Source: Endozoicomonas elysicola (GTDB taxonomy: Bacteria > Pseudomonadota > Gammaproteobacteria > Pseudomonadales > Endozoicomonadaceae). Taken from it: a DNA stretch of 64,000 nucleotides. The notes below the pieces were generated by a model. That model did not search any database. It was not told the DNA's origin and saw nothing but the letters and a program-made list of their open reading frames with translations. Shown here piece after piece: positions 8,185-18,827 of this stretch. The position numbers were made by a program, and so were the translations under genes. Position 1 is the stretch's first letter; every line of letters starts with the position of its first letter. The stretch is taken from positions 3,576,583-3,640,582 of the forward strand of contig NZ_JOJP01000001.1 in the NCBI RefSeq assembly GCF_000710775.1. The letters are read 5' to 3'.

Positions 8185-10500
8185 TTAGAACGGGGTACCC
8201 AATGAGAACTGGAACGTCTGTGTCTCATCCTTACCTTTAGCATTCAGCGCTTTGGCCAGACTGAAGGTCAGTGGGCCAAGCGGGGTAATCCAGGTCAGAC
8301 CAACACCCGCACTGTACCTGAGTTCGCTCAGATCCGGTTTGGAACAATCCACTACCTGAGAACTGCAGGTGGTATCAAACACATTACCATAATCAAAGAA
8401 AACACTGGTTCTCAATGAGCGCTGATCTTTTACAAATGGCAGTGGGAATAAAACTTCCACCGTTCCTTCAACCAGAACATCCCCCCCCATACTGTTAAAG
8501 TCATCTGCATTATCTCTTTGCGCTGCTTTCGGCCCGAGGGAGTTATCCTTATACCCCCTGACAGAACCAAAACCACCCGCATAAAAATTCTCAAAAAACG
8601 GCATTTCAGAGGTACTGCCATAAGCACCACCATAACCCAGGCGGGTAGCAAAACGCGCTGTCAAACTGCGAGTAATAGGCTGAAAGTACTGACCTCTATA
8701 TACCAACTTGTAAAATGTGGTCGTCGAACCCGGAATAGCTGCGGACAGGGATAAGCTCTGAGAATACCCCGCCGTTGGCAAAAGCCCTCGGTTTAACTCG
8801 GATTGCGACCAGCCCAGCGATGTTTTGATGTTAGTAAACTTGGTACCCTCTTCCGTCAGGTAGTCCATGATTACCTGTGGAGTACCGGCCCCAGTTGTAA
8901 TTTCCGTTCCATCAACCCCAAGACTGAAATTAATGGATTGCGTCTCAGATAACGGATAGCCAAACCGGACATTCCCACCAAACGTATCTGCAGCATAACT
9001 GGAGATGTCCGAGTCACTGTAATCATAGGTCCGGTAATAAACATCAAAACCACGGGAAACACCATCAATGGTGTAATAAGGGTCCATAAAGCTGAAATTA
9101 TAGAGCTGACTTACATCACTCTTATTCAGCCCTACGGTAACCTTGTTACCACTACCCAGGAAGTTACTCTGACTGACAGAACCACCCAATAACAGACCAT
9201 CCGACTGAGAATAACCAATACTGGCGGTCACACTGCCAGAAGGCTGCTCTTCAACCGTGTAATTGACATCAATCTGATCACTGGTTCCCGGTACAGGAGG
9301 CGTCTCAACATTAACCTCTTTAAAATAACCCAGTCGTTCCAGGCGAACTTTGGACTGTTCAATCTTCTGAGTATTTGCTGAAGCCCCTTCCATTTGGCGC
9401 ATTTCACGACGTAATACTTCATCATCCGTTTTGGTATTACCAGAGAAATTAATACGCCGTACATAAGCCCTTCGACCAGGATCAACAAAGAAGGTCAATT
9501 CGACGGTTTTGTCGTCATGATCCGGTTTTGGAATACCGGTAACATTCGCAAAGGTATAACCTTCGTTACCAAGGCGACGGCTTAGAATTTCTTCCGTTGT
9601 AGTAATCAGCTTACGGGAGAAGACCTGTTCTGGCTGAGCCAGTAAAAGCTTTCTGGCCTCGTCTTCAGGAATAATCAGGTCACCTGCAAGTTTGACGTCA
9701 CTGACAGTGTATTTATCACCCTCGTCCACGTTAACTGTGATGTACACACTCTGCTTATCAGGGCTGATAGAAACCTGAGTAGATGTAATATTAAAATTGA
9801 TATAGCCTCGGTCCAGGTACCAGGACCTTAGGCGCTCCAAATCACCCGATAGTTTTTCACGGGAGTATTTATCCGCAGAACTGAAAAACTGATACCACTC
9901 AGCTTTCTGCAGTTCAAAAAGACCGATCAGCTCATCTTTAGGAAACGCGGTATTACCCACAACATTAACGTGCTGGATTGTCGCAACTTTGCCTTCCTTA
10001 ACATTAATTCGAAGCTTGACCCGGTTACGGGGCTGCGCCTCTACATCAGCAGTAATTCTGGCACCGTATCGACCCTGAGCAACATACTGCCGCTCAAGCT
10101 CAAGGCGAATAGCTTCAAGAGTTGCCTGCTGAAAAATCTCACCTTCAGCAAGACCAGAACGCTCTAACCCCGTCATCAAGTCTTCAGTCTTGATGGCCTT
10201 ATTTCCCTTGATCTCAATAGCGCTGATGGAGGGTCTTTCGACAACGCCAACCACCAGCACATCACCCTCCCGGGCCATGCGAATATCATTAAAATAACCG
10301 GTTTGATAGAGAGCACGGGCAGCTCCGGCGATATCCGGTGATTGAATATCGTCACCAACCTCAACAGGCAGGGCATTAAAGACTGTCCCGGCTGAAACCC
10401 GCTGAAGGCCATCAATCCGGATATCTGAGACGATGAAGGCCTGGGCACCAGGCGCGATGGCTAAAGAGCCAATCAGCAGAGACAACAGTGATCGCTTCAT
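8185..10500 (-). CDS. bamA: Outer membrane protein assembly factor BamA
   Basis: BamA is the central barrel of the BAM complex that folds and inserts beta-barrel proteins in the outer membrane. The 771-residue protein has a signal peptide ending AQA (residues 1-21). Five POTRA domains follow (about 22-420, first one IVSDIRIDGLQRVSAGTVF), then a 16-strand barrel. VRGYKDNSLGP is the conserved VRGF/VRGY motif of barrel loop 6, and the C-terminal FSLGTPF ends in Phe as outer-membrane proteins do. It follows rseP after a 186-bp gap and precedes skp. I did not find a convincing sigma-E promoter directly upstream. Confidence 0.97.
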   Translation of the reverse strand: MKRSLLSLLIGSLAIAPGAQAFIVSDIRIDGLQRVSAGTVFNALPVEVGDDIQSPDIAGAARALYQTGYFNDIRMAREGDVLVVGVVERPSISAIEIKGNKAIKTEDLMTGLERSGLAEGEIFQQATLEAIRLELERQYVAQGRYGARITADVEAQPRNRVKLRINVKEGKVATIQHVNVVGNTAFPKDELIGLFELQKAEWYQFFSSADKYSREKLSGDLERLRSWYLDRGYINFNITSTQVSISPDKQSVYITVNVDEGDKYTVSDVKLAGDLIIPEDEARKLLLAQPEQVFSRKLITTTEEILSRRLGNEGYTFANVTGIPKPDHDDKTVELTFFVDPGRRAYVRRINFSGNTKTDDEVLRREMRQMEGASANTQKIEQSKVRLERLGYFKEVNVETPPVPGTSDQIDVNYTVEEQPSGSVTASIGYSQSDGLLLGGSVSQSNFLGSGNKVTVGLNKSDVSQLYNFSFMDPYYTIDGVSRGFDVYYRTYDYSDSDISSYAADTFGGNVRFGYPLSETQSINFSLGVDGTEITTGAGTPQVIMDYLTEEGTKFTNIKTSLGWSQSELNRGLLPTAGYSQSLSLSAAIPGSTTTFYKLVYRGQYFQPITRSLTARFATRLGYGGAYGSTSEMPFFENFYAGGFGSVRGYKDNSLGPKAAQRDNADDFNSMGGDVLVEGTVEVLFPLPFVKDQRSLRTSVFFDYGNVFDTTCSSQVVDCSKPDLSELRYSAGVGLTWITPLGPLTFSLAKALNAKGKDETQTFQFSLGTPF

Positions 10501-10607
10501 GGAATCCGTTCTTATCCGTGTTCATTTGGCATTAACGTGAAAAACATTTTACTTCACCGTTTTTCATGGTTTGCAGATGGCGCAGGGCGCAAAATGCTTT
10601 TCTTTGG

Positions 10608-10647
10608 TCCGGGGTGGCGGCAAGTCTGACGCAGTACTTACCCCGGA
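10608..10647 (-). repeat. Inverted repeat between rseP and bamA
   Basis: Eight-base GC-rich arms (10608-10615 and 10640-10647) flank a 24-base spacer in the rseP-bamA gap. It is too widely spaced for an ordinary terminator and could be an operator or a structured leader of bamA. No function is assigned. Confidence 0.35.
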
Positions 10648-10686
10648 AAGACTATTGACTTTCTCTTCAAAAGAGTCTCTGAGAAC

Positions 10687-12078
10687 TCATTGAAAGAGTC
10701 GGCTCAAGTCGTTGTACATGGCCAGCATCATTACGCCAACAACCAGAGTCACTCCAATTTTCAAACCCAGTGTCTGGACTTTCTCTGACAGAGGCTTGCC
10801 TCTGACCATTTCCACTAGGTAAAAAAGTAGATGGCCACCATCCAGTACAGGTATGGGCAGCAGGTTCAACACCCCGAGACTGACGCTCAACATTGCCAGA
10901 AAATAAAGGAAATTTTCCAGCCCAGACTCAAGCGACGCGCCAGCCACTTTAGCAATGGTTATCGGACCGCTCAAGTTTTTAACAGAAACCAGACCAACAA
11001 CCATTTTCCAGAGGGACTCCAGAGTCATAGTTGTTAGAGACCATGTTGCCTGAGCACCCTTGGCAATCGACTCAACAGGACCATACTGTAGATGGCGGAT
11101 CATACCTTCCGGCCAGGTAACCTGCATAACACCTGCACCAATATAGCCGGTAGTCACACCCTCTGATGATCGACTTCCCGGAGTGAGCTGTATATTCTCA
11201 GTATTTCCACCCCGTTCAATCAAAAGCTGCAGAGGCTTTCCGGGGTTATCGCGAATAATCTCTACAAAATGCATCCAGCCAACGATGTCTTCATCACCAA
11301 CAGCCAGCACCCTGTCTCCAGATTTCATCCCATCCCTCGTAGCAGCGCCATCCGGTGACAGCTGACCAATGACTGCCGGAATTTCTGGAGAATAAGGAAT
11401 AATACCCAGTGAGCGTATTGGATTTGGCTGCTCTTCACTCACCAGCCAGTCAACTACCTGAAGGTTTTTATCTCTGACCGCACCCTCTGCGACCTCGCCA
11501 GGCTCACCAGAACGAACGGAGAAAGAAATACTTCTGGATTCACCCAGATACGCCAGCAATTCCATATTTACCGCCTGCCAGCCAGGAGTTTCAGTCCCAT
11601 TGACAGCAACAATTTCATCGCCAGGCAGAAGGCCTGCAACCGCTGCAGGTGATTCCGGAATAACTTCGCCCACCTGCGGCATCAAGGTGCGGACACCCAC
11701 CATGTACATGAGCCAGAGGGCAAAGATCGCCAAAAAAAAGTTAGCGACTGGCCCAGCGGCAACAATGGCTATCCGGGAAAGCACAGGCTTACTATTGAAA
11801 GAGAGGTGTTGCTCACCACTGGGAACAGGCCCCTCCCGCTCATCCAGCATTTTGACGTAGCCACCAAGAGGAACGACGGCAACTGTGTACTCAGTGCCAT
11901 GACGGTCCGTTCTACTCCAGAGCGACTTACCAAAGCCCACAGAGAATCGAAGTACCTTAACGCCACAACGTCTGGCCACCCAGAAGTGACCAAACTCGTG
12001 AATACTTACCAGTATCCCAAGGGTTACCACAAAGGCGAAAATGGTTTGCGCTGAGTCAAGAAGGGATTCAAAAATCAT
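10687..12078 (-). CDS. rseP: Site-2 protease RseP
   Basis: RseP is an inner-membrane zinc metalloprotease that cuts anti-sigma factor RseA and leftover signal peptides. The 463-residue protein has the zinc-binding HEFGH at 27-31 in the first membrane segment and a second membrane segment near 100-125. Two PDZ domains follow (about 130-215 and 230-310; [13 protein letters not shown] and [13 protein letters not shown]). The LDGGH motif sits at about 412-416, with a last membrane segment after it. The ATG overlaps the dxr stop (ATGA), so the two are likely translationally coupled. Confidence 0.96.
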   Translation of the reverse strand: MIFESLLDSAQTIFAFVVTLGILVSIHEFGHFWVARRCGVKVLRFSVGFGKSLWSRTDRHGTEYTVAVVPLGGYVKMLDEREGPVPSGEQHLSFNSKPVLSRIAIVAAGPVANFFLAIFALWLMYMVGVRTLMPQVGEVIPESPAAVAGLLPGDEIVAVNGTETPGWQAVNMELLAYLGESRSISFSVRSGEPGEVAEGAVRDKNLQVVDWLVSEEQPNPIRSLGIIPYSPEIPAVIGQLSPDGAATRDGMKSGDRVLAVGDEDIVGWMHFVEIIRDNPGKPLQLLIERGGNTENIQLTPGSRSSEGVTTGYIGAGVMQVTWPEGMIRHLQYGPVESIAKGAQATWSLTTMTLESLWKMVVGLVSVKNLSGPITIAKVAGASLESGLENFLYFLAMLSVSLGVLNLLPIPVLDGGHLLFYLVEMVRGKPLSEKVQTLGLKIGVTLVVGVMMLAMYNDLSRLFQ

Positions 12079-13289
12079 GCAACACCCTGCATTTGAGAAA
12101 CCTGTTTCTGTGCCAGATAACGAGCATCCTTATCGGCTTCCAGCACTTGTTCAAGATCACCGGCATTCATAATGGGCAATGTCTGCAGCGTTGCATCAAT
12201 TACTTCAGGGATACGATCAAAACGCAGCCTGTGATCAAGAAACGCGTCAACTGCAATTTCATTAGCTGCATTCAGCATGGCTGCAGCTGTACCACCACTA
12301 CGAGCCGCCTCCTGAGCCAGCTGCAGGCAACGATAGCGCAACATATCCGGCGCATAAAAGTCCAACCTGGCAATATCCGTGAGCGATAGCGGAGATACAC
12401 CGGACGGAATCCTCTTTGGCCATGCCAGAGCGTGAGCAATGGGTGTTCTCATATCAGGATTCCCCATCTGCGCCAGCACTGAGCCATCCTCATAATCGAC
12501 CATCGAATGGATGATACTCTGTGGATGAATAACCACTTCTACCTGATCAGGCGTTGCACCAAATAACCAGCAAGCCTCAATAAACTCAAGCCCCTTATTC
12601 ATCATGGTCGCAGAATCTACAGAGATCTTACGCCCCATACTCCAGTTTGGGTGAGCACAAGCCTGCTCGGGTGTAACAGTAGCAAAACTTTCTACAGGAG
12701 ATTGCCGAAATGGCCCCCCAGAAGCTGTCAGCAATATTCTTCTAACCCCCACTCGTTCAAGACCTGATTGGTGCTCAGAAGGTAGACACTGAAAAATTGC
12801 ATTATGTTCACTGTCAATGGGTAGCAGGATAGAGCCAGAAGCCTTGACTGCATCCATGAATAAGGCACCTGTCATTACAAGTGCTTCCTTATTGGCCAGC
12901 AGAACCTTCTTGCCAGCACGAACAGCAGCCATTGTTGGCACCAGTCCAGCAGCGCCAACAATAGCAGCCATGACAACATCAACGTTACTATCCGCTGCAA
13001 CCTGAGCCATCGCAGTCACACCGGATTCTACCGATATGCTCAATCCTTCAGCCTTAAGATCAGCTCGAAGAACTTCCGCTGCCTGCCTATCAGCCATCAC
13101 GATATACTGAGGCCGAAATTGACGAGCCTGCTCCAGCATAACATTCGCACTTTTGCCGGCAACTAATGAGTGAACGCTGAATTGATCAGGGTTTCGAGCT
13201 ATTACATCCAGCGTGCTTTTTCCGATTGACCCCGTAGAGCCCAGCACACAGACCTGCTGCCTGGCAGATTGAGAGCATAATACAGTCAT
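12075..13289 (-). CDS. dxr: 1-deoxy-D-xylulose 5-phosphate reductoisomerase
   Basis: Dxr (IspC) makes 2-C-methyl-D-erythritol 4-phosphate in the non-mevalonate isoprenoid pathway, feeding undecaprenyl phosphate made by UppS two genes upstream. The 404-residue protein starts with an NADPH-binding loop ([15 protein letters not shown], about 15-29). The catalytic domain includes [22 protein letters not shown] and [21 protein letters not shown], which carry the metal ligands and substrate loop. It overlaps rseP by four bases and follows cdsA after three bases. The first dozen residues ([10 protein letters not shown]) are an ordinary variable leader. Confidence 0.97.
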   Translation of the reverse strand: MTVLCSQSARQQVCVLGSTGSIGKSTLDVIARNPDQFSVHSLVAGKSANVMLEQARQFRPQYIVMADRQAAEVLRADLKAEGLSISVESGVTAMAQVAADSNVDVVMAAIVGAAGLVPTMAAVRAGKKVLLANKEALVMTGALFMDAVKASGSILLPIDSEHNAIFQCLPSEHQSGLERVGVRRILLTASGGPFRQSPVESFATVTPEQACAHPNWSMGRKISVDSATMMNKGLEFIEACWLFGATPDQVEVVIHPQSIIHSMVDYEDGSVLAQMGNPDMRTPIAHALAWPKRIPSGVSPLSLTDIARLDFYAPDMLRYRCLQLAQEAARSGGTAAAMLNAANEIAVDAFLDHRLRFDRIPEVIDATLQTLPIMNAGDLEQVLEADKDARYLAQKQVSQMQGVA

Positions 13290-13292
13290 GAC

Positions 13293-14096
13293 CTATATAC
13301 CCCTGATTATCATGACGTAGAGAGTAAATACCGGAACGGCCGCAGTCAGACTGTCAATTCGATCAAGAACACCACCATGACCTGGTAAAAGATTACCACT
13401 ATCCTTAAGCCCCCTATACCGTTTCAGAACACTCTCCCACAGGTCACCCAGAACGGAAACCAGAACTGTCAAAATGGTCAGCGTTAACAATGACACCCCC
13501 TGAAAGAAGCTCACACTGCCAAACAGTGTAACAAGGCTCGAAATGAGCATTGACACCAGAACGCCCCCCACCAGCCCTTCCAATGTCTTTTTTGGACTAA
13601 CCCGCTCAATAAGCTTTATCTTACCAAAACGCTTGCCAGCAAAATAAGCGCCACAGTCTGCTCCCCAAACCATCACCAGCAGGGTAACGATAAGCCAGGC
13701 TGAATCCGTCATTTGCTTGAGTTCATAAAGACCAAGCCACGCTGGCACCAGTGTTAACACCCCCATCAAAAGCCTGAGCGGTCGACTTACCAGCAAGCGT
13801 CCACTACCAGGGTATTGTTTAACAAGGACGAAAACGACCAACCACCAGACAGCAGCCAGACCAAGTATCAGAAAGGGAGGTAGAAAAAGGGTAAGTCCAC
13901 AGAAAGCACCAACAGCTAATGTGTATGAAAGCCGTATGAATACCTGTTCAAAACCGGAGAGGTTTGCCCACTCCCATGCGGCGAGCATAATAATCGCAGC
14001 AATAAAATAACCAAAGCTGGTCAACGGCAATAAAAACACTCCAGCCAGCGCCAATGGCGCTAATACCAGAGCAGTTATAATTCTTTGTTTCAGCAC
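13293..14096 (-). CDS. cdsA: Phosphatidate cytidylyltransferase
   Basis: CdsA makes CDP-diacylglycerol, the common precursor of bacterial phospholipids, in the inner membrane. The 267-residue protein is strongly hydrophobic with about eight membrane segments. It ends with the family signature, seen here as LGDLWESVLKRYRGLKDSGNLLPGHGGVLDR, split over residues about 213-245. GADCGAYFAGKRFG and SPKKTLEG are the other conserved blocks. The GTG start overlaps the uppS stop by seven bases. Confidence 0.95.
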   Translation of the reverse strand: MLKQRIITALVLAPLALAGVFLLPLTSFGYFIAAIIMLAAWEWANLSGFEQVFIRLSYTLAVGAFCGLTLFLPPFLILGLAAVWWLVVFVLVKQYPGSGRLLVSRPLRLLMGVLTLVPAWLGLYELKQMTDSAWLIVTLLVMVWGADCGAYFAGKRFGKIKLIERVSPKKTLEGLVGGVLVSMLISSLVTLFGSVSFFQGVSLLTLTILTVLVSVLGDLWESVLKRYRGLKDSGNLLPGHGGVLDRIDSLTAAVPVFTLYVMIIRGI

Positions 14097-14869
14097 GTAG
14101 TTTCAGCCTCCACCTGCTCGCTTGTTTTGCCAAATCGTCGCTGGCGACGGGCGTAGCTCAGCAGGGCCTGCTGAAGTTCATCACGTCCAAAATCAGGCCA
14201 TAATGTTTCGGTAAAATAGAATTCACTATAAGCACACTGCCACAACAGAAAATTACTAATCCGCTGCTCACCACTGGTTCGAATCAGGAGATCGGGTGGA
14301 GGCAGGCCTGAAGTACTAAGATGCCGCTCAATAGCTGACTCATCAATATCCTCAGAACTCAGTTCACCTCGAGCGACCTTTTCTGCCAGTTGGCGTGTAG
14401 CAGAAGCAATATCCCACATACCGCCATAGTTGGCTGCGATCACCAAAGTTACCGAATAGTCTTCTGCAGTTTGTGCCTCAACCTCATGAATGTGCTTCTG
14501 GATATCAGAACTGAACCGGGAGACCTCACCAATCACTTTCAAACGGATACGGTTCTTCTTCAGCCGCCGGGCTTCTCTTCTGAGAACGTTCAGGAATAGA
14601 CGCATAAGCCCATTCACTTCAACGACAGGCCGGTTCCAGTTCTCACTACTGAAAGCAAACAGTGTCAGTACTTCAACACCATAGTCAGCACAGGCCTCAA
14701 CGACTTCACGAACCCGATTAACGCCCGCTCGATGACCAGCAAGCCCTGGTAAATGCTTACGCTTGGCCCAGCGGTTATTACCATCAAGAATAATAGCCAC
14801 ATGGCGCGGCAGCCTCTCCGATGGAACTCCCTCAATGCCGCTTGTTCCCTGTAAAGATGTATTGGCCAT
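14090..14869 (-). CDS. uppS: Undecaprenyl diphosphate synthase
   Basis: UppS is a cis-prenyltransferase that extends farnesyl-PP to undecaprenyl-PP, the lipid carrier for peptidoglycan and O-antigen. The frame is open to 15016, but the conserved protein begins at the ATG at 14869, giving 259 residues; the extra 49 upstream residues are hydrophobic and not family-like. AIILDGNNRWAKRK holds the catalytic Asp29. LTLFAFSSENWNRP, AANYGGMWDI and PDLLIRTSGEQRISNFLLWQ are the other signatures. The last, with its Arg-x-Ser-Gly-Glu, binds the second substrate. It overlaps cdsA by seven bases, and the 242-bp gap to frr is unusually long for this cluster. Confidence 0.95.
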   Translation of the reverse strand: MANTSLQGTSGIEGVPSERLPRHVAIILDGNNRWAKRKHLPGLAGHRAGVNRVREVVEACADYGVEVLTLFAFSSENWNRPVVEVNGLMRLFLNVLRREARRLKKNRIRLKVIGEVSRFSSDIQKHIHEVEAQTAEDYSVTLVIAANYGGMWDIASATRQLAEKVARGELSSEDIDESAIERHLSTSGLPPPDLLIRTSGEQRISNFLLWQCAYSEFYFTETLWPDFGRDELQQALLSYARRQRRFGKTSEQVEAETTC

Positions 14870-15111
14870 GAATAAAGACGATCTGAAAATTGGCAGGTAA
14901 AACGTTTTTAGATAAAGAAAGTTTAACAGTAGAACCTTGCAGGAGCCTGCAGTAAAAAGCAAGCACCAGCAAAGTATCAATTGACAACTGACGCCTGTTA
15001 CTTTGCCTGTCAGCATAAAAATAGTGTCGCAGGATCCTTAGCGGATTGCACCGCTTAGAACGCAACGACGCCATTTTTATAAAGTGCGATCCAAGGTAAT
15101 CAAGACTGTCA

Positions 15112-15672
15112 TCAGATCGCCATAAGATCATTTTCTTTGACAGAAAGACTTTTATCCACCTCAGCAATAAAGTGATCAGTCAGCTTCTGAACATCATCCT
15201 GCCCACGACGCTCATCATCCTCACTGATCATTTTTTCTTTTTCCAGTTCTTTAATGTCCGCCAACGCATCACGGCGAATATTACGAATGGCAATACGTGC
15301 ATTCTCTGCATCCTGCCGGGCCTGACGTGTATACCCTTTACGAGTTTCTTCAGTCAGCGGCGGCAGCGGGATACGAATCACTTCGCCTGCAGTAGAAGGA
15401 TTCAGCCCCAGGTCAGACTTCATAATCGCCTTCTCTACATCAGGAACAACCTGCCTCTCCCAGACACGCACGGCCAGAGTCCGGCCATCTTCAACAGAAA
15501 TGTTGGCCATCTGGCTCAGAGGTGTTTCTGAACCGTAGTAGGAAACCTTGATACCATCGAGAAGACTTGGATGAGCACGACCAGTACGAATCTTATTGAA
15601 GGCAACCGTCAACGACTCAATGGTTTTGCCCATACGCTCTTTGGCATCATCTTTAATTTCATTGATCATCAT
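15112..15672 (-). CDS. frr: Ribosome recycling factor
   Basis: RRF splits post-termination ribosomes together with EF-G. The protein is 185-186 residues, the family norm. There are two adjacent ATG codons: the first (15672) overlaps the pyrH stop (TAATG), the second is three bases later. [16 protein letters not shown] and [23 protein letters not shown] (split near residues 70-95) are the diagnostic blocks of the two-domain, tRNA-shaped fold. It is the gene between pyrH and uppS, as in most proteobacteria. Confidence 0.97.
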   Translation of the reverse strand: MMINEIKDDAKERMGKTIESLTVAFNKIRTGRAHPSLLDGIKVSYYGSETPLSQMANISVEDGRTLAVRVWERQVVPDVEKAIMKSDLGLNPSTAGEVIRIPLPPLTEETRKGYTRQARQDAENARIAIRNIRRDALADIKELEKEKMISEDDERRGQDDVQKLTDHFIAEVDKSLSVKENDLMAI

Positions 15673-16403
15673 TAACCCCCGTTTACCAGTGTTCCTTCAT
15701 CACCACCAACCACCAGATTAAGCAATGCACCGGACTTGTTCATATTAAACACCCTTAATGGCATCTGCTGGTCTCGCACAAGGCACACCGCTGTCAAATC
15801 CATAACGCCCAGCTTACGCTCCAGGACATCATCATAGGTTAGCTGGTCAAATTTTACTGCATCAGAATACTTAACCGGATCCTTATCATACACACCATCG
15901 ACCTTGGTTGCTTTCAACACTGCATCAGCACCAACCTCGATACCACGCAGGCAGGCCGCCGAATCTGTCGTAAAAAAAGGATTTCCAGTACCAGCAGAAA
16001 AAATCACGACATCGCCAGAATTGAGGTATCTCATGGCACGCCGGTGATCATAATGCTCGACAACACCACTCATAGGAATGGCTGACATAACCCGGGTATT
16101 AATATTGGAACGCTCAAGGGCATCACGCATAGCCAGGGCATTCATGACCGTCGCCAGCATCCCCATATGATCACCGGTCACACGATCAAGACCTGCAGCA
16201 CTCAGCTCAGCGCCTCGAAAGAGGTTTCCGCCACCAATGACGATACCAACCTGCACACCGATCCCTACCAGCTGACCGATCTCCAGCGCCATTCGATCCA
16301 GAACCCTGGGATCAATACCAAACTCACCCTCACCCTGAAGGGCTTCACCACTGAGTTTAAGCAGTATACGTTTGTATTTCGGTTGACTATCACTTGCCGG
16401 CAT
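15672..16403 (-). CDS. pyrH: Uridylate kinase
   Basis: PyrH phosphorylates UMP to UDP, a hexameric bacterial enzyme of the amino acid kinase fold. The frame extends upstream to 16544, but family alignment places the start at the ATG at 16403 (243 residues), just before [32 protein letters not shown] binds the nucleotide phosphates, [11 protein letters not shown] lies near the allosteric region, and [12 protein letters not shown] is the C-terminal signature. The dispensable upstream part of the frame is partly made of three 18-bp repeats at 16461-16514. The stop overlaps the frr ATG. Confidence 0.96.
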   Translation of the reverse strand: MPASDSQPKYKRILLKLSGEALQGEGEFGIDPRVLDRMALEIGQLVGIGVQVGIVIGGGNLFRGAELSAAGLDRVTGDHMGMLATVMNALAMRDALERSNINTRVMSAIPMSGVVEHYDHRRAMRYLNSGDVVIFSAGTGNPFFTTDSAACLRGIEVGADAVLKATKVDGVYDKDPVKYSDAVKFDQLTYDDVLERKLGVMDLTAVCLVRDQQMPLRVFNMNKSGALLNLVVGGDEGTLVNGG

Positions 16404-16460
16404 GTTCAGTTTCCGAGTCTGATTGGCTAAATTACACTCAACCCGCAAATGCGCAGCCAA

Positions 16461-16514
16461 CTGGAAGTCAGCTACCTTCTGGAAATCAGCTACCATCCGG
16501 AGGTTAGCTGAAAT
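16461..16514. repeat. Three imperfect 18-bp tandem repeats upstream of pyrH
   Basis: Consecutive 18-bp units at 16461-16478, 16479-16496 and 16497-16514 share the pattern CTGGAArTCAGCTACCwT; the third is more diverged. They lie 58-111 bases upstream of the pyrH ATG in the tsf-pyrH gap. They encode ADFQKV-like repeats only if the upstream part of the pyrH frame were translated, which I think unlikely. Confidence 0.75.
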
Positions 16515-16645
16515 AGCCGCATTCGATGAGACATCTGGCCACAAGCCAGCGAGTTGAAGTGTCCTGACAGTTAATTCCTTACTTCATGACTTTCACATGA
16601 AAAAAAACTGGAAATCAACCATCAGTTTCAGATGGACATAAAAAG

Positions 16646-16663
16646 GCCAGCCCTAGGGCTGGC
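16646..16663 (-). terminator. Rho-independent terminator after tsf
   Basis: A GC-rich palindrome with arms GCCAGCCC and GGGCTGGC around TA (effectively a 7-bp stem with a four-base loop). On the minus strand it is followed by CTTTTT. It lies 50 bases after the tsf stop and would end the rpsB-tsf transcript before pyrH. Confidence 0.85.
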
Positions 16664-16713
16664 ACAGGAGTTTGCCCGAGAGCAGCAATCTACCCCCAGA
16701 CAAACCCCGAAGA

Positions 16714-17574
16714 TCACAGTCCTGCCTGAGCGCGAACTTCAGCAGCAAAGTCCACTTCTTCCTTCTCAATACCTTCGCCAACTTCAAAACGAACAAAGCT
16801 GATGACGGCAGCGCTGGACTTCTTAGCCAGTGCACCAACAGTAGTATCAGGATCTTTAACAAAAGGCTGTTCAACCAGGCTGCTTTCAGCCAGGAACTTG
16901 CCGATACGACCTTCGATCATTTTTTCAATGATATTAGCTGGTTTGCCAGACTGTTCAGCCTGAGCTTTGAAGATCTCTTTCTCTTTTTCAACCAGCTCAG
17001 CTGGCATGTCTTCTTTGTTAACCACCTGCGGGTTAACAGCGGCAACGTGCATAGCGATATCACGAGCCAGCTCAGTATCACCACCTTCCAGCTTGGTCAG
17101 AACCGCGATACGCTTGTTGCCGTGAACGTAAGAACCGACTACACCGCCTTCAACGATCGCAATGCGACGAACACCAATATTCTCACCAATCTTCTGAACC
17201 AGCGCTTGACGAGCTTCTTCAAGCTCACCTTCCATCAGAACAGCAACATCAGTCTCTTTACGAGCGAAAGCAGCGTCAACTACCTGCTGAACGTAACCCA
17301 GGAAGTTATCGTCACGAGCAACGAAGTCAGTTTCACTGTTCACTTCAACCAGAACACCAAAGCTGGCATCGTCAGCCACTTTAACAGCAACGATACCTTC
17401 AGCAGCGATACGGCCAGCTTTCTTGGCGGCTTTTGCCTGACCGGACTTACGCATTTCTTCGATCGCAACTTCGATGTCACCCTGCGCTTCAACCAGTGCT
17501 TTTTTGCACTCCATCATGCCCAGACCAGTGCGCTCACGCAGTTCTTTTACCAGTGCTGCACTAACAGCTGCCAT
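16714..17574 (-). CDS. tsf: Elongation factor Ts
   Basis: EF-Ts recycles EF-Tu by exchanging GDP for GTP. The 286-residue protein has the N-terminal UBA-like domain ([19 protein letters not shown], residues 9-27) and the core nucleotide-exchange motif [11 protein letters not shown] near residues 80-90, with its Asp-Phe pair. The Ts dimerisation core and a C-terminal module follow. An AGAGGAA ribosome binding site precedes the ATG. It lies downstream of rpsB across a 242-bp gap that holds a terminator-like hairpin, so EF-Ts synthesis may be set by partial read-through from rpsB. Confidence 0.97.
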   Translation of the reverse strand: MAAVSAALVKELRERTGLGMMECKKALVEAQGDIEVAIEEMRKSGQAKAAKKAGRIAAEGIVAVKVADDASFGVLVEVNSETDFVARDDNFLGYVQQVVDAAFARKETDVAVLMEGELEEARQALVQKIGENIGVRRIAIVEGGVVGSYVHGNKRIAVLTKLEGGDTELARDIAMHVAAVNPQVVNKEDMPAELVEKEKEIFKAQAEQSGKPANIIEKMIEGRIGKFLAESSLVEQPFVKDPDTTVGALAKKSSAAVISFVRFEVGEGIEKEEVDFAAEVRAQAGL

Positions 17575-17660
17575 GGTTGATTCCTCTCAATTTGACAGTC
17601 TTGCTCCAACTCTGCTTCACGAGAGATGGAAAAGAAAATAGTTATCTGTACATCGGAAAA

Positions 17661-17679
17661 AAGGGGGCAAAGCCCCCTT
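17661..17679 (-). terminator. Terminator-like hairpin between rpsB and tsf
   Basis: Arms AAGGGGGC (17661-17668) and GCCCCCTT (17672-17679) form an 8-bp stem with a three-base loop, followed on the minus strand by a run of six T. This is a strong intrinsic terminator shape inside the rpsB-tsf unit and may act as an attenuator that sets the ratio of S2 to EF-Ts. Confidence 0.8.
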
Positions 17680-17816
17680 ACTTCCTACCTAAAGATACAA
17701 ACAGCCTCTGTGGCTTTTACAGGAGAGTCTCAACAACAGCTTTCCCTAATCATCCTGCAAGCAAACCAGCAGGTCTGACTACCCAGATACTGCCTGAAGT
17801 CGGATCCTTAAAAGCC

Positions 17817-18602
17817 TCAGGCTTCTTTAGAACCTTCCGCTTCTTCAGCTTTTGGAGCTTCCTCAGCAGCCTTTGGAGCTTCTTCGACTTCTACAAACTC
17901 TTCTTCAGCACCAGTGTTCGCACGGGCACGGCCTTCCATAATCACATCACCAGCAGCCTTCAGGTACAGCTGAATAGCACGGATAGCATCATCGTTACCT
18001 GGAATGATGTAGTCCACACCTTCAGGACTGGAGTTGGTATCAACGATACCAATAACAGGAATACCCAGCTTGTTGGCTTCCTGAATAGCAATGCGTTCAT
18101 GCTCAACATCGATAACAAACAGCGCGTCTGGCAGACTACCCATATCCTTGATACCACCAAGGCTGCGATCCAGCTTTTCCAGATCACGGCTACGCATCAA
18201 AGCTTCTTTTTTAGTCAGTCGCTCAAAAGTACCGTCATCACGCTGGCTTTCCAGGTCACGCAGACGCTTGATGGACTGTCGAATAGTCTTGTAGTTGGTC
18301 AGCATACCACCCAACCAGCGGTGATCAACGTAAGGCATACCACAACGGGTAGCTTCTTCACGAATGATCTTGCCAGCAGCGCGCTTGGTTCCAACAAACA
18401 GAACCTTGTTCTTACCTTCAGCCAGCTTGCCGATAAACTGCAGAGCGCCATTAAAGGCAGGCAGGGTGTGCTCGAGGTTGATGATATGAATTTTGTTACG
18501 TGCACCAAAGATGAACTTGTTCATCTTCGGGTTCCAGTAACGAGTCTGGTGACCGAAATGTACGCCAGCCTTGAGCATGTCACGCATAGTGACTTGAGTC
18601 AT
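17817..18602 (-). CDS. rpsB: 30S ribosomal protein S2
   Basis: S2 is an essential late-assembly protein of the small subunit. The frame is open to 18692, but the true start is the ATG at 18602, preceded by AGGAG at good spacing and followed by [26 protein letters not shown], the conserved N-terminus (given here in part). This gives 261 residues. [16 protein letters not shown] and GVVDTNSSP-like ([14 protein letters not shown]) motifs are present. The last ~30 residues are a Glu/Ala-rich tail ([18 protein letters not shown]), longer than in E. coli. The stretch upstream of the ATG is a leader of about 220 nucleotides and not part of the protein. Confidence 0.97.
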   Translation of the reverse strand: MTQVTMRDMLKAGVHFGHQTRYWNPKMNKFIFGARNKIHIINLEHTLPAFNGALQFIGKLAEGKNKVLFVGTKRAAGKIIREEATRCGMPYVDHRWLGGMLTNYKTIRQSIKRLRDLESQRDDGTFERLTKKEALMRSRDLEKLDRSLGGIKDMGSLPDALFVIDVEHERIAIQEANKLGIPVIGIVDTNSSPEGVDYIIPGNDDAIRAIQLYLKAAGDVIMEGRARANTGAEEEFVEVEEAPKAAEEAPKAEEAEGSKEA

Positions 18603-18827
18603 GGGAATCTCCTGATTCAGGGTTATGCCTCCACACACCCCATGCATTCGACCAGGCTTTATTTCAAGAGAGACCTCTCGAGAGAAGCTCATTGAGAAAA
18701 GCCGGCACCCAGAATGATGTGTCGGTGTATGTGAGATCTATTTTCAATAGTAAATTTTTTAATGAGACTCGCTTCATCCAGCCCTGAGGCTGAACTTAAT
18801 GTATCTCATCTCGAAATCGAGTGGCGC

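Noticed and set aside
14870-15016. N-terminal extension of UppS
   Set aside because: The 49 extra residues are hydrophobic and not shared with the family; the ATG at 14869 gives the normal length.
16672-17580. 302-codon plus-strand frame over tsf
   Set aside because: It is antisense to a well-conserved EF-Ts gene and has a Phe/Thr/Asn-rich composition typical of antisense frames. The 372-codon frame over rpsB is rejected for the same reason.
18603-18692. N-terminal extension of S2
   Set aside because: The real start at 18602 has an AGGAG site and begins the conserved S2 sequence; the extension is the mRNA leader.
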